This document shows positions 23,942-35,530 of a stretch of DNA of 64,000 bases, piece after piece; the first letter of the stretch is position 1; each line of letters opens with the position of its first letter. The DNA is from Rotaria sordida (lineage: Eukaryota; Rotifera; Eurotatoria; Philodinida; Philodinidae). Both the position numbers and the translations under genes were made by a program. The notes beneath the pieces are model-generated. The model worked only from the letters and a program-made list of their open reading frames with translations, was not told where the DNA came from and ran no database searches. The DNA lies in the NCBI GenBank assembly GCA_905250125.1, contig CAJNOL010000991.1, forward strand, positions 1 through 64,000, read 5' to 3'.

Positions 23942-24732
23942 GGGTCACAGTTTTTTTGATCACCACAAAAAGATAGTTTTGATCACCAAATTTTTCAACA
24001 TTCATCCAATATATTTATTTCTCCCAAAAAGTATAACATTCAAAAAAAATGAAATAATTAACAAACAAGGAACACTTCAACAACTTTATTAATTTCTATT
24101 TACCGTAAGCTATGCTAACTTTCTTGGGACGTCCTTTTCTTTTTCGTTTACCTAATGCTTCAACAAGTGACTTATCATTAACTTGGTATAAATTGAACAG
24201 AATTCCTACACCAACCGAATGTTTACATGAATAAACTTTGAGTCCAACCGGACATGTACATAATTCTAATGACAATATTTAAATGAATATTTTGTGGAAT
24301 TCTCAAGATTATTTATTTGATATTGACACACACCATTTGATTTAGCAACAACTTTAATCTCATCAAGTGAATGAACTATACTTAACAAAGACCAGTTTAA
24401 CGTTGACATTTTTCAAATGAATATCTTCAAGTATTTTGTATAAATGTGTGCACCGGCCACTGACCCAGTGATACAAATTACTGTTTATATATAAGATACG
24501 GAAAAAAGAGACAAGCTGATGAAATGCAAGTGATACTAGATAAACAAGCTAGAAATGATGCAACATCACAACGATTTGAAAAATTTGGTGATCAAAAGCA
24601 TCTTTTTTCGGTGATCATTTGTATCTAAAAGTGTGTGATGATCAAAACAATCTTTTACGAGTCATGATTTGTATTTTTAATTGTTTGATGATCAAAACTA
24701 TCTTTTTATGGTGATCAAAAGTCCTTTTCCCC
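23942..24732. mobile_element. 791-bp Mutator-like element carrying only a SWIM zinc-finger gene
   Basis: A 9-bp direct repeat AAAAAGATC flanks the element (23933-23941 and 24733-24741), the duplication length expected of Mutator-like elements. The ends are inverted repeats of about 50 bases: inside GGG-starting termini both arms read TTTTGATCACCA, then AAAAAGATAGTTTTGATCA. The right arm is longer, with two further GATCA-containing blocks. The only gene inside, on the minus strand, encodes a SWIM zinc finger with an AT-hook-like tail, the C-terminal module of Mutator-like transposases. No DDE catalytic domain is present, so the element is non-autonomous. Confidence 0.75.
24096..24409 (-). CDS. 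SWIM zinc finger/AT-hook protein inside a Mutator-like element, 2 exons
   Basis: Exons 24334-24409 and 24096-24265 on the minus strand, with a 68-nt GT..AG phase-1 intron, encode 81 residues from ATG to TAG. Residues 28-41 are C-T-C, eight residues, C-K-H: the CxCx(n)CxH pattern of SWIM zinc fingers. Residues 65-74 (KRKRKGRPKK) resemble an AT-hook. In Mutator-like transposases and their domesticated relatives this pair forms the C-terminal DNA-binding part after the DDE domain; here the catalytic part is absent. The gene lies entirely between the terminal inverted repeats of the 791-bp element. It could be an intact DNA-binding protein (perhaps a repressor or end-binding factor) or simply a transposase remnant whose frame happens to survive. 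The unbroken frame through a proper intron favours recent or selected coding function, but 81 codons is short. Confidence 0.65.
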
Positions 24733-24741
24733 AAAAAGATC

Positions 24742-26082
24742 CTTTGTATAATCATCATAATTTTATGCCAACAAATAATAATCATAAAGTCAATTGTTTG
24801 TTTCGTATTTCTTTATAAATTTTCTTTGTGTCTAACATAAATTTAATATAATTCCATTTCATTCTTTATCCTTGTTAAAACCTTGAATATTTTGAATTAT
24901 GAAGGTCACCGTTAAAATAATTTTATCTTGATGAAATATCATTCATTCATGAGTTTTCTTTGAAATAAAACTTGTTACTACATTCTTCTTTTTGAATAAA
25001 ATTAATTAGATTACTAGGTTTTTTTTGTTAACTAGATTTTTATAAGAACATTTTGAAAAATAAAAATAAAAATATTTGCATACAGAAAACCCTAGAAAGA
25101 AAATTTTTCATTGAACTTTACTATTTCTTGTTTTCATAAATTTTTATACATAAAGATTGTCAATTATGTAGCACATTTCCTAAAGTAATGTCATCTATGA
25201 AACGAACATATTGTGCAAGGTCAAAACAAAAAATAAAGCTTTTATAAGACTTAGTTTTGATAAAAAATAAACTGAAAGTTTTAATTTATTAAGTCGTATA
25301 CCTTCGATACATCTTTTATAATCATTAGACTTCTAAGCAATAGGAAACAATCTAATATTAAGAAACAATATATAAAATGAATAAAGTAGAATACTGGTAC
25401 ATTCGAATTATCATATCGTCAAAATTAAAAGCAAATCTAATCAACGGAATAGAAAACATATCAATGCTATGCTGGATAGAAAAAAACCAATGATTGTAGA
25501 CAAGATAAAAGAATTGTTTTGTGACACTTTACTATCTGTAATTAACGTCCAAGGCTTAGGTGCGAACATGTCCAAAGTGCGAAATATGTGTTCTATAGTC
25601 ATATGAGTCTAAAACATTGCCATAGTAATGACATACGGATATGAGTTTATGTGCATGCAACACTTGTCATTTTTAATCATATATTACGAAACTCATTTTA
25701 TTTTAATATCAACATAAGTCAAAATGACTATGATCAAAACACTTCTTTGTGCTCACAGTTGGATACAGACATAACAGATGTATAGAATCAAGTTTTTGAA
25801 ACACTGCATAATATTTTTCTTTTTTTTTTTAACAATCAGCTTTATTAACATTTAAACTATATATAAATATATATTCAAAGAAATGCAAAAAACATGGAGT
25901 AAAAAAATTTTCGATTCAATTGTATTATATATTCTTTCATGTTGAGAAACTTATAAATTAGATTTGATATGCTTTTTTTTTATTGATGGCATTAACGGAA
26001 ATTCGTGATAGCATATAAGAAAATATATTCAGACATGGTTAGTTTTCTAGTTTGATTATTATTTTAAACATTGATCAAAAAT
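24742..26082. other. intergenic, nothing recognised
   Basis: AT-rich spacer between the Mutator-like element and the GPCR gene. No domain-bearing reading frame, RNA gene or repeat was recognised. Confidence 0.4.
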
Positions 26083-27250
26083 ATGTGGCATAATGTTGTT
26101 CGTCTTGGTCTTGTTCGAATTTTTTATCCATCTTTAATGATATTTGGTACAATTGGAAATATATTATGTTTAAAAATTCTTCTTCGTAAACGTTTTCGTC
26201 ATCAATCAACATGTCAATATTTATGTATACTTGCCGTTATTGATATTCTTTTTATTTATATGCGATCAACACGTTTTTTATATCGACATATATACAATTT
26301 TGAACTACGTAATACATCATTATGGATATGTCGAACATATATATATTTTTCATCAACACTTTCACATTTAGCATCATGGATATTAGTTATTGTTAGTTTT
26401 GATCGATATTTCATTATAAAAAACTTCTTTTCACACCGTCATGTAGGTTGGCGTGTAATTAATTCAACATGCGTACTTATCTTAATTGTATCTATTGTTA
26501 ATGTTCATTATTTTCATATCGTAGGTAAAAAGAATTGAAAATAAACGAAAAACATATTCATTTATTTTTATTCTTATTTAAAAATGTCTCTTCTTCCTAT
26601 ATTTTATAGGAACTACAGTATCATTACCATCTCATATGGTTCAAACAAATAAAAATATTTCGAACGAAACGTATGTTCAAACTATCCGTTTCGTATGTAT
26701 GGCACGTTCACCTTTTAAAGAATTTTTTCGTTTATACGTTCCAATATTTGATTTACTCTTTGTTGCTATAATACCATTTTGTCTTATGACATTTACGAAT
26801 ATTGGTATAATTCGTACAACAATGCAATCAAATACGTTATGTATATCACAAAGAAGACAAAAACGAAATAATCGTTTAACCATTATGTTATTATCTGTTA
26901 TATTAGCGTTTATGCTCTTAACATGTCCATCAGTTGTTTATATATGTTTAAATCGTTTGACATCATCAAGTACAGTTTCTAATACAAAATTAGTTATTCT
27001 TGATTTACTTGAATCATTATGGTATACAAAACATGCACTTAATTTTATATTATATACATTAAGTGGACAAGATTTTCGAAGAGAATTTCTTAAATTACTT
27101 CCATGTTATCGACGACAACCATCAAATTTATTAAGTAATCAACAAAAAGGTCACAGTAATAGTATAACTATAGGTGTTAGTATGTTTTCAAATAAATATC
27201 ATTTTCGGCAAGTAAACAATTATTTTAACACTAAGATGAATGAAAAATAA
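26083..27250 (+). CDS. rhodopsin-family G protein-coupled receptor, 2 exons
   Basis: Exons 26083-26524 and 26610-27250, intron 85 nt, 360 residues. Seven hydrophobic segments are visible. Landmarks of class A receptors are present: GN26 in helix 1, LAVID54 in helix 2, C83 before helix 3, D107-R108-Y109 at the end of helix 3, and NFILY in helix 7 (the NPxxY position, with F in place of P) followed by helix-8-like SGQDFRREF. The third intracellular loop is short and basic (RRQKRNNRL). This pattern, with a divergent helix 7 motif, is like the large rotifer/lophotrochozoan sets of FMRFamide-receptor-like orphan receptors; the ligand is likely a peptide but is unknown. The extracellular N terminus is only about ten residues, so an additional upstream exon is possible, though in-frame stops precede the ATG. 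Confidence 0.88.
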
Positions 27251-27603
27251 TGAAATAAATGATTTATCATTACTGATCATTATAAAATCATTACAAGAAA
27301 AAAGCCTTAATGATATAGACGGTAAAATTGCTGGTAATTTTGTTATAAGTATTGCATGTTGAAATGCACAAATGACAACGTTAATCACAAATGATTTATG
27401 ACAATATTCATCAATGACTAGGACATTAATACATCAAATGCAATGAAAATGTTGTATTTTATTTCTAATAAAATTATATTGCTGCATATTATAGAGTTAC
27501 TATATTCAAAAAGAATAAATGCGATATAGAAAAATGGATATTAGAAAAAAGATAAACATGAACCACTGAACGAACAGCACAATATTGTAATATTTGAAAT
27601 ATT

Positions 27604-28168
27604 GTCTCACGAGGGAACGTTTTCAACTAATCAATTGCTTTCTCATCGAAAGCCAGTGGATCGTAGTCTATCAATCAGGCTGATATCGAATATGATATTG
27701 AGAAAACTCATCGAGTCTGCATATCCTGGTTTTCTAGCCTAACAAAATTTTTTGCTGTGATTTGTCCAGATTATATAGCATAACGCATTGTCTAGAAAAC
27801 AGTAAGTTTTTCTGTTTCAAATCATTAGTTTTTTTTACACGAAATACAACCATTTTAATTTACACAACAAATTCTATATGCCAACATTTCAATGTGAAAA
27901 TCTTCAAAATAATATTATTTTACTGAAAACTCATTTTTAGGAAACAGAAAAAAATCATTGTCCTATAGACAACTAGATATGTTTTATAATCTGGATTGAT
28001 CTAAAACGATTGAACAAAATTTTTGTTAATCTAAAAAACCAACAAATAAAAATCTAATGAAACTTTTTATAGTCATATTCAGAATCAGAGCATGGTCGAT
28101 AGCTTACAATTCACTAGCTTTCGATGAGTTAGAAAGTGACTGATCAGTTGAAAACGCTTTCTTGTCAG
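27604..28168. mobile_element. 565-bp palindromic MITE
   Basis: Arms of about 280 bases pair over the whole length. Left-arm CGTTTTCAACTAATCAA and TCATCGAAAGCCAGTGGAT are answered at the right by the complements of CGTTTTCAACTGATCAG and TCATCGAAAGCTAGTGAAT. The left terminus, about CTCACGAGGGAACG, resembles that of the palindromic element at 33.3 kb (CACTGACGAGGGAA). No coding sequence, and no target duplication that I could fix. Confidence 0.65.
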
Positions 28169-28903
28169 TAGAATTTAAATAATGCTCAATTTGATGGTTG
28201 TTATCATGATTTCTAAAATTTACAAAGAAATGACAATAATTCTTTGGAAAAATTCTTAAGATAAACAGTCTAATTAACTTTGAAGTATATCCTATCGGCT
28301 TCATACGAATTCAAGTCAAGAGAAAAAAAGGTTTGAAACGCAAAAAAAAAAACAGAAGATTATTTATCTTTGAAAAATATACTACAAGGACAAACCAACA
28401 ATGACCTTTCAAATCGTGGTTTTTTTAATAAGACTTAGAATTAAAAAATGAATCTTATGAATGATAAAAAATTTGAAATGAAATGTTTGATGTTCAAGAA
28501 AACTTCAACTCATATTGGATGTTTTTCGATCCACAGCTATATTATTCTTACATAATTGGTCTAGTGGAGTTATTCTCTACATGCCTATATGTCATTGTGA
28601 ATAAATTAAGAAAAAAAAGTGTTCCTTTTATTGATATCTTGTTAATTATGTAAAAAACGAAATTCAATCTTGATTAATTATTTATTTGAAATGAATCATT
28701 CGTTTTTTGCTATGACTGATCGACAAAAAATAATGATTGAAACTGATTCATCATCATATAGCAATTTTTCTATTATTATTTTTTGAATATAAATTTATTT
28801 TGCTTACACCATAAAAAAACTTATCTTGAACTTTTTATTTCATATATTTATCACTGAAAAATCAATATAGACCATTATTGTCAAAAAAAAAAAGATTTTT
28901 CGA
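28169..28903. other. intergenic, nothing recognised
   Basis: AT-rich spacer, including the presumed 3' untranslated region of the F-BAR gene on the minus strand. No SH3-coding exon was recognised here. Confidence 0.45.
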
Positions 28904-29824
28904 TCAAACAGTATCTTGAAATTCTTCAAAAACAGGATAATGTGATTGTGAACCAGGTCCATGATTATTATACCAAGCATCAAGATCAACTTGAGTATTA
29001 TGTGTTTGTAAAACTCGTACATAATCATCAAGCATTTTATTAAAAACAGCTTGTTGTTGTAATGTTTTAATATATTCAGTAAATATTTCTTTCAAAAAAT
29101 CTAAACGTTTCTTTTCAAATGCTTGTGTACGTTGAAATGTTTCTATCATATTAGCTTCATAACGTTGCCTTGGTTCAGCACCAGGTGCAATATCACGTAA
29201 TAATTGTTGATATTTTGTTCGTGCTGTATCAGTATTAAGTTTAAGTTGTATATAATTATCAACAAGTTGTTTTTGTGTTTCAGCTGGTGTTTCAGCTGGC
29301 ATTGATAATTTTTGTTCGTCAGCTTGTTTTAATAATTTAGCTAATTTATAATAATTTTGTTTTGCTTCATGAATTGATTCAAGTAATTTATTCCATGGTT
29401 TTTGTACCTGTTCGAATTCTTTTTCAAATTCTTTTGATTTTTTATAATTTATTATTGATTTTTCATAATTATCTTTTCTCCATTGTTTTAATTTTGGTTG
29501 TATATTATCATGTAAATTTGATGCTATTGTTTGATGTATATCAGCCATTTGTTCACCTGTTGATACAATTTGATCCCAAACTTTTTTATTTGATGGATAT
29601 TCAGATAATTTTGTTAATTCACCATGCCATTTTCTTGACCAAGAACGTAATGCATTAACATATGTATGTTCTAAATGCGATCGTTCTTCAAACATGGTTG
29701 AAAGATGTCCAAGCAATTCATTACCAAATTCATATCGATTAATACAACGTTCATATTGTAATGGTTCAAAAAAGCCACGACTTGGCGTACCAGTAATTGA
29801 TGTAGAAGTTGTATTCGCTGCCAT
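28904..29824 (-). CDS. PACSIN/syndapin-like F-BAR protein without SH3 domain, single exon
   Basis: An uninterrupted 306-codon frame. Residues about 17-285 match the F-BAR domain of PACSIN/syndapins: GFFEPLQYERCINRYEFGNELLGHL at the start, WSRKWHGELTKL, QVQKPWNKLLESIHEAKQNYYK in the middle, and the family-specific end W-NNHGPG followed by YPVFEEF. F-BAR dimers bind and curve membranes in endocytosis; PACSINs couple this to dynamin and actin regulators through a C-terminal SH3 domain. Here the protein stops about eight residues after HGPG...FEEF, whereas animal PACSINs run to about 425-490 residues with NPF motifs and SH3. No SH3-like exon is visible downstream. The initiator ATG is followed by a short S/T-rich leader as in PACSINs. 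Sequence after the ATG and upstream AT-rich DNA give no competing start. Confidence 0.9.
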   Translation of the reverse strand: MAANTTSTSITGTPSRGFFEPLQYERCINRYEFGNELLGHLSTMFEERSHLEHTYVNALRSWSRKWHGELTKLSEYPSNKKVWDQIVSTGEQMADIHQTIASNLHDNIQPKLKQWRKDNYEKSIINYKKSKEFEKEFEQVQKPWNKLLESIHEAKQNYYKLAKLLKQADEQKLSMPAETPAETQKQLVDNYIQLKLNTDTARTKYQQLLRDIAPGAEPRQRYEANMIETFQRTQAFEKKRLDFLKEIFTEYIKTLQQQAVFNKMLDDYVRVLQTHNTQVDLDAWYNNHGPGSQSHYPVFEEFQDTV

Positions 29825-30551
29825 TTAGATACCAAATATTAGTTTAGTTATTTTAAAAAGCGCAGACACGTGCAGATATGCGTGAAAAAAGAAAAGGACG
29901 AGGCACACAGTAAAAAAAAATCACTACTGCTACTAAAGAGTGTCGATGAAAAAGAACGAGCAAAAAAAAACTTGACGAAGAAAAATAAACCTATTCGCTA
30001 CTGCTGTTGACATTCAAAAAAAAAATAATTGTATAAGCGTAGGAGCGCAATTGTGTGCTTTGGTAGTCATAATGTTATCTTTGCAGTTACTGTTTGCTAG
30101 CAATAGGTGTTAAATATGAGCTATTTACAGCTTTTATTTGAAATGACAATAATATACTTTTGATAGATATTAGTCAAGTTTTCAAATAATTTTTCATTCA
30201 ACATTATTGAGTAATCATGTCTCATAGATGATTAATAAACGTTTTTTTTCTTTTGATACAAAAAAAAAACATTTTCTTTTATTAAAAATGAACTTGAAAC
30301 GTATGTTTTCTTATCAGATAAAAAGTCGTTGACAAATATAACTAACAAATACAATTTATGAATCATTTGATGATGCAAATACATTGTTTTTTTTTCTTCA
30401 GACAACAAAAATCGATGTTAAAGACAAATCAAAATTTGTGGACGCATCGACGATTAAGTATCTAAAGAATTAATCAGATAAAAAACTAAAAATGACTGTT
30501 ATGTTCAGCAATTCAAATCAGTTCATTTCAATTCTTGAATTAAATAAATTG
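29825..30551. other. upstream region of the F-BAR gene, no gene seen
   Basis: AT-rich with A-runs. It presumably holds the minus-strand promoter. The last 50 bases contain AATTCAA/GAATTGAA simple repeats similar to those near 31.72-31.86 kb. Confidence 0.35.
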
Positions 30552-30560
30552 AATTGAAAC

Positions 30561-31322
30561 TGAAGAGCGTCGCAAGACGCGTATCCTAGCGAACTTACAA
30601 TGTCCTACAGTGCAGGACGCAGGACCTTCAAGATAATATTGAAGGTGTGCAGGACATCAAATCACCTAATTGATCGTGATTCAAGGAAGTTCTGATCTAG
30701 TAATGAAACTCATCGCAGTTTTCCATTATTATCTTCAATAGTAAACAGAAGAATCAATGCCATACCAGCGACTAGTGCTTTGATGGAAAGATTATTTAGC
30801 TTAGCTGAATTGACATTTACTCAAAGATGAACATGTTTATCATCAAATCAAATTGATAACATATTACGTAATTATTCGTTGATATGAGAAATTCAAGAAA
30901 ACACGATAGAAAGGTGACTTATCCTTTCTCGTTGTTCATCTGTTTATATTGATTATATTTTGAATTCTGTATCTTTATACTTGCTTTATTATTGTTTTGT
31001 TCAGTCTATGGATTTCAAATATCCTTTTTTTACTATTCATTTCATTTCTACTGAAAAACATATGATAAGGTTTAGTTACATGAGTATGTTGTAAATGATT
31101 TTTGTATAAATAGTGTGTCTATGATATTTGACATCGTACTTCATACACAGATATGTTTTTCTTCGTGTAGAAAATGTGACGAAAAGATCGTTCTGCAGAT
31201 CAGACGCAGAAGAATCCTTTGCCCTACAAGGTGCTTCCTGCTAAGCCGATCTTTTTCATGCTTTGTCCTATGTCCTGCAAAATGCAGGCCAGAACGAAGA
31301 AAACCGTCCTGTGACGTTCTCT
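30561..31322. mobile_element. 762-bp element with 9-bp direct repeats (Mutator- or hAT-like)
   Basis: AATTGAAAC flanks it on both sides (30552-30560 and 31323-31331), a candidate 9-bp target duplication. The ends are imperfect inverted repeats: GAGCGTCGCAAGACG at the left against the complement of CGTCCTGTGACGTTC at the right. Subterminal stretches are unusually GC-rich with repeated GCAGGAC/GTCCTGC words in inverted orientation. No transposase frame; the open frame at 31115-31324 lies in the right terminal region and shows no domain. Because AATTGAA words are common in this neighbourhood, the direct repeat could be partly coincidental. Confidence 0.5.
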
Positions 31323-31331
31323 AATTGAAAC

Positions 31332-33285
31332 ATTTAGTAAAAATCTATGACTTCAATGTAACAACGAAATTTCTATTCATTTTATTCGAAAGAATTGTTT
31401 TTACAAAAAAAGCCTTAAACAATAGAGTATCGTGATTTATTTGTGTAACATTTCGTTAAAGTATTTATATAGATCTATTCGAATTTTATTCGTATTTCTA
31501 TCGGTTACCATTCTGTTTGCATGATATTACCACTATTTGTGTTCATTACTTATATAGTATGCTAGTATAGGTAATGCACCTGAATCGTTGACTAACCGAT
31601 GTATATATTTATCAACTTGGTTTATGAATGCATTGTTCTTCTCTTTACATGTTTATTGAGATTTGCGCGCAGCATCGTGTGTTGGATTTCTCTAAAATAT
31701 AGCCGAGTGTTTGAAGTAAAAATACTGGCTAATTCAACTGAATTGGAACTGGTTGTTTTTTTGAAACCGATGAAATGAGTTCAATTGAATTGACAAAAAT
31801 TCTTCCATTGTTTAGGAGCTGAACTGAATTCATGACTTTTTTGAGTCGAGTTGAGTTGATCAGTTGTGACCAATGATTATTCTCCAGTTTGTGAACAAAT
31901 TTTTGAATTGTTTAATCAAGATGTTTTGAAAAAGAATGTACAGTAGCATTTTGAAGATATGTTGTTCGATGGTCTTCAGTAAAAATCGAAAAAAATCCAA
32001 TAATGAAAGTATATCTTTTGATAATCATAGCTATAGTTATATTGTTGGATGTTTTTTGACAAATAATTCCAACATAAACATAGTATACAATATGTCTGGC
32101 TTTTGTATTGAATTGTGAATATGTTTATGAGAACATATGAAATTCTCAATTGAATTAGGAAAAAGTTTCATTATCTTGACAAATTTCTACATTCTACATT
32201 CTACATATCTGAATTAACATATGTTGTCACTCGATGATAACTTTAAATATCGATTAGTATATTCTCATTCACCTATTTGATGCTAATACGATTAATACCC
32301 ATTCTTATTATTTTACTGTTGAAAAGGTATCTTTAGTTAATTAATATGGAAGCGAAATGATGATAATTTTAAGAATCTGATTTACGATGTTTCAATAGGA
32401 TTTCAAAGGATTCATTGGATACAAAATGACTATAATCGCAATGATAAAAAAATATGAAAAACAGGTTGTTGTTGCTCTATAATGAAGTACCCTATACTAA
32501 TACAATTTTCGGTTAATTTTTATGAAAAAATATATACACGTATTTTGAAACGATGAATTTCGTTGTTTAATATAGAGAAATTTAATGAAAGAAATAATTA
32601 AAGTTGAATTTTTCTTAAATAATAAATTATTCACTTAAGTATGAGTATACTATATTTCTACAACGGTATACATAATAATAAAGATTGTGAGAAATATAGA
32701 TTAGTAATCAATAGGTTGTGATAGCTTCACGTATTAAATATTGAATTACGTATTCATGCAAGTATCAAGATTCCGTCAATAGTCCTATATTGATGATGTC
32801 GACACGTCTTGAGTTTAAACTTTTCATCCAATGATTTTTGTCTATGAAATTCATCTAATAAACATTCAGTATAGGAAATAACATGTACAACATAACATTG
32901 TACAGTTTTTTGAAGAATATTAAGTTGTGGCGCATTTTAACCGAATTCTATAGTCAATCGATACTAAGTTTATCTCAAGATGTAAGCTTTTCTTGTCCTA
33001 TGAACGTTGTCTTCAACCGCTGAGATCAGCGCCAAAACTTGATCATTTATAGAACACATCTTTAGAAGACTTTAAACGTGTATATACATATTCTCAAAAA
33101 TATGTCTGCTACTCAACTTCGAATTTAGTATAATCTGCTACAATATGTTATTCTATTTCTCATGCGAATACATGCCGTAGCGCGTCATTTGTATGTACAG
33201 CAGAGTATCGTTTTTTTGCACTAGCTAAGTTATGAAAAAGTAAAATATATAAAACATTTAGCTCTATTTCTGTCACTGACGAGGG
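31332..33285. other. intergenic, nothing recognised
   Basis: AT-rich spacer with GAACTGAATTG-type simple repeats (about 31720-31860) and a short ATTCTAC tandem near 32190. No gene was recognised. Confidence 0.4.
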
Positions 33286-33890
33286 AATATATTCAACAAT
33301 TGGACGTCGTTCGATTTCATATTATGACTATGAGTAAGTCTCTGTAGGATAAAGAAAAACTTGAAACGAGTTGAACCCAGAGTCTATTAATAAAGAGTTA
33401 TGACTGTTTTAAAGAAGTTTTTACTAAGAGTAAAGTATTTTCAAAAAACCCAAAACAAAGATTTTTGATCTGAAATTTTCTCTATAGTGAGATTTAATAG
33501 TCATTAGATGATTTATATGGTATTAGCAAAAACAAACATGTCTTTCTCGAGGTACTCAAATTCTCATTAGACTCGATTACTGTGTCCTCCTATAGTAAAC
33601 TTTTGTTTTTTTTCGAAATTGAATATCTCAAAAAAAAGACATGTTTATTTTCGATAACATCATATGAATTATCTAATAACTATTAAATCTCACTATAGAA
33701 AGAATTCCAGGTCAAAAATCTTTGTTTTGGACTTTTCGAAAAGGATTTGTTCTCAATAAAAATTTCATTAAAAATAGTCACAACCTTTCATTAATAGGTT
33801 ATGAGCCCGAGTTCTTTCCAGTTATCCTTAGTCTTACAGAGATCTACTAATAATCATAATATGAAATCGAACAACATTCAACAGTGAAAT
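33286..33890. mobile_element. ~600-bp palindromic MITE related to the one at 27.6 kb
   Basis: Two arms of about 280 bases meet near 33.58 kb. Left-arm GTTCGATTTCATATTATGA is mirrored by TCATAATATGAAATCGAAC at the right, and matching blocks continue to the centre (GATTTAATAGTCATTAGAT against ATCTAATAACTATTAAATC). The right arm lacks the outermost ~25 bases seen at the left. The left end GACGAGGGAA...TTCAAC resembles the left end of the element at 27604. No coding capacity. Confidence 0.65.
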
Positions 33891-34641
33891 ATGAGGCCTC
33901 GAGAAAATTTATCTCAGATATCCACGTCATTATTGGCATTTGTCTTAGATGAAGGTAATCAACAAAAATCGGCATTATCGTCACTTGGGAAATCAATTTT
34001 TTTTTCTTTCCTGTAATATCATATCCATACATGATTGAGCTACTCTATAGAGCATATAAAACAATTATTAACAATGTATACGCATAAGTTTTTTTTTCCA
34101 TAGATGTGTAAGAAAACAAGTATTTCATTCTTTTTTAATAAGTTACTTTTATTATCATTTCCTCTATATGTTGTCATTGAGTGCAATTTGTTATTTCTTT
34201 TTTTTCCCATTATCAAAAGTTGACGTAGTATCAAGTACATTATTGCTCATTAGACATCTACATAGAAGCTATGTTATCCGACAATTATATATTTTCTTTT
34301 TTTTGTTCTTCTCTTTTTCAAATTACTCATTTTTTTAAAATATTTCTCAATAGTCTTTTTGTTCTAGCAGATGCCTAAAACATGTAGGTGTTTAGTAGCA
34401 TAAGCAAAAAGAAAGGAAACGAAAGAAGTCGTCCCTACTTTGCTAATAAAAGAAAGAAAAAGAAAAAAGCCTGCCCATTTTGAAGTGATGGTTTCTGTTA
34501 AGAAAACTTATTCTTAGTATTAAAAATCAAAAATAATAATAAGTATACTTGTCGTTTGTTTTATTTTTTTTTTATAAAAGTCAACGTGCTCGTTTATAAA
34601 AAAAAAAAAGAAGGAAAAATTTATTTTCTTCTAGGACAACC
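33891..34641. other. upstream region of the small membrane protein gene
   Basis: No gene seen. It contains poly-T and poly-A runs. TTTTCTTCTAG ending at 34634, eight bases before the ATG, looks like the acceptor of an intron in the 5' untranslated region. Confidence 0.35.
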
Positions 34642-35060
34642 ATGGATGATGATACGCAAGCAATTGCCATAGGTCTTGGCGCTGGTCTTGGCGGGTTTGC
34701 TGGCCTTGTATGTTTTTTTAATTCTATTAAAAATTAAGTGAATAATTAAGGATACTTTCTTATTTAGTTACTTATTGGTTGTATTTGTTGGCAAATACTT
34801 TGTGGCTCGTAAGTTAAAATGCATATTATTTCATATTTTATTGTTATTATTATTTAATATTTAGTTGGTGTGAAAAGAAAAAAGTTCAAGCAAGAGTAAA
34901 TCCAATTCCAGCTAAAAATCAACGACATATAACGACAGTAACTAAAGTACATAATAATTCATTAATTATGACAGATATGAACAATACTAATGTTAATCCT
35001 GATTTAAAATCGAGTACTGCGAATGATTTAGCAAGTAACGTCAAATCAGCACGCCGATGA
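34642..35060 (+). CDS. small single-pass membrane protein of unknown function, 3 exons
   Basis: Exons 34642-34707, 34768-34808 and 34865-35060 (introns 60 and 56 nt) encode 100 residues. The first 8 residues are acidic (MDDDTQAI). A glycine-rich hydrophobic helix (about 9-34, including GLGAGLGGFAGLLLIGCICW) is followed by cysteines (CICWQILCGSWC) that could be palmitoylated and by a basic CEKKK stop-transfer. The remaining 60 residues form a polar, presumably cytosolic tail rich in N, T and K. No known domain is recognised. The neat three-exon structure, a likely 5' UTR splice acceptor and an AATAAA signal at 35139 make it a real gene. The hydrophobic segment plus KKK suggests N-out/C-in topology. 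GxxxG-like spacing in the helix would permit helix pairing. Confidence 0.7.
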
Positions 35061-35216
35061 AATTCTAATACGTACACACATATATATATAGGAAACAATT
35101 CGTGTCTTTTTCTTTTGTGAATTTTGAGAAATCTTGAAAATAAATATTCATGTCTATCAACTATTTATAGACATGTTTTGTTAGATATCTTACAAAATTT
35201 TTATTTTTACAATCAA

Positions 35217-35530
35217 TGGTTCGATTTTGTCTATCAATTTTATTCTTTTGATTAACGATCAGTTTATATTTTGTCAATGATTTATTTAATTATCAAAATA
35301 TTCAGCAACTCCTTCATAGTGAATTATATAAATCAATTTTCATTGAAATATATTTTTATAAAGCTGATCATGATTTTATTTGTACATATGAACAAGTTCA
35401 TAAACATGATAAAAATTTATTGTATGAAACAAAAGTAAAAAGAAGAAATATTATATTTTTATAATATTGAATGTTTCAGTAAAAATTATGATCGTACATG
35501 TGTAAAGTTTCGAGAAGAAGCATGAATGTA
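35217..35530 (+). pseudogene. pseudogene: diverged copy of exon 1 of the 42-kb CCW membrane protein gene
   Basis: Read in frame from the ATG at 35217, it resembles the intact gene 6.8 kb downstream: a hydrophobic start (MVRFCLSILFF), then IQQLLHSELYKSIFIEIYFYKADHDFICTYEQV against IQQAINYKLYKSVLVEIRFHISDHYFICTPEQV, then a second frame with IECFSKNYDRTCVKFREEA against IECLSESHNRACKHFHEKT. An in-frame stop follows the signal-like segment, about 20 codons are deleted, the frame shifts near the RRN block, and a stop follows. No convincing copies of later exons were found. It is an old, broken partial duplication. Confidence 0.75.
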
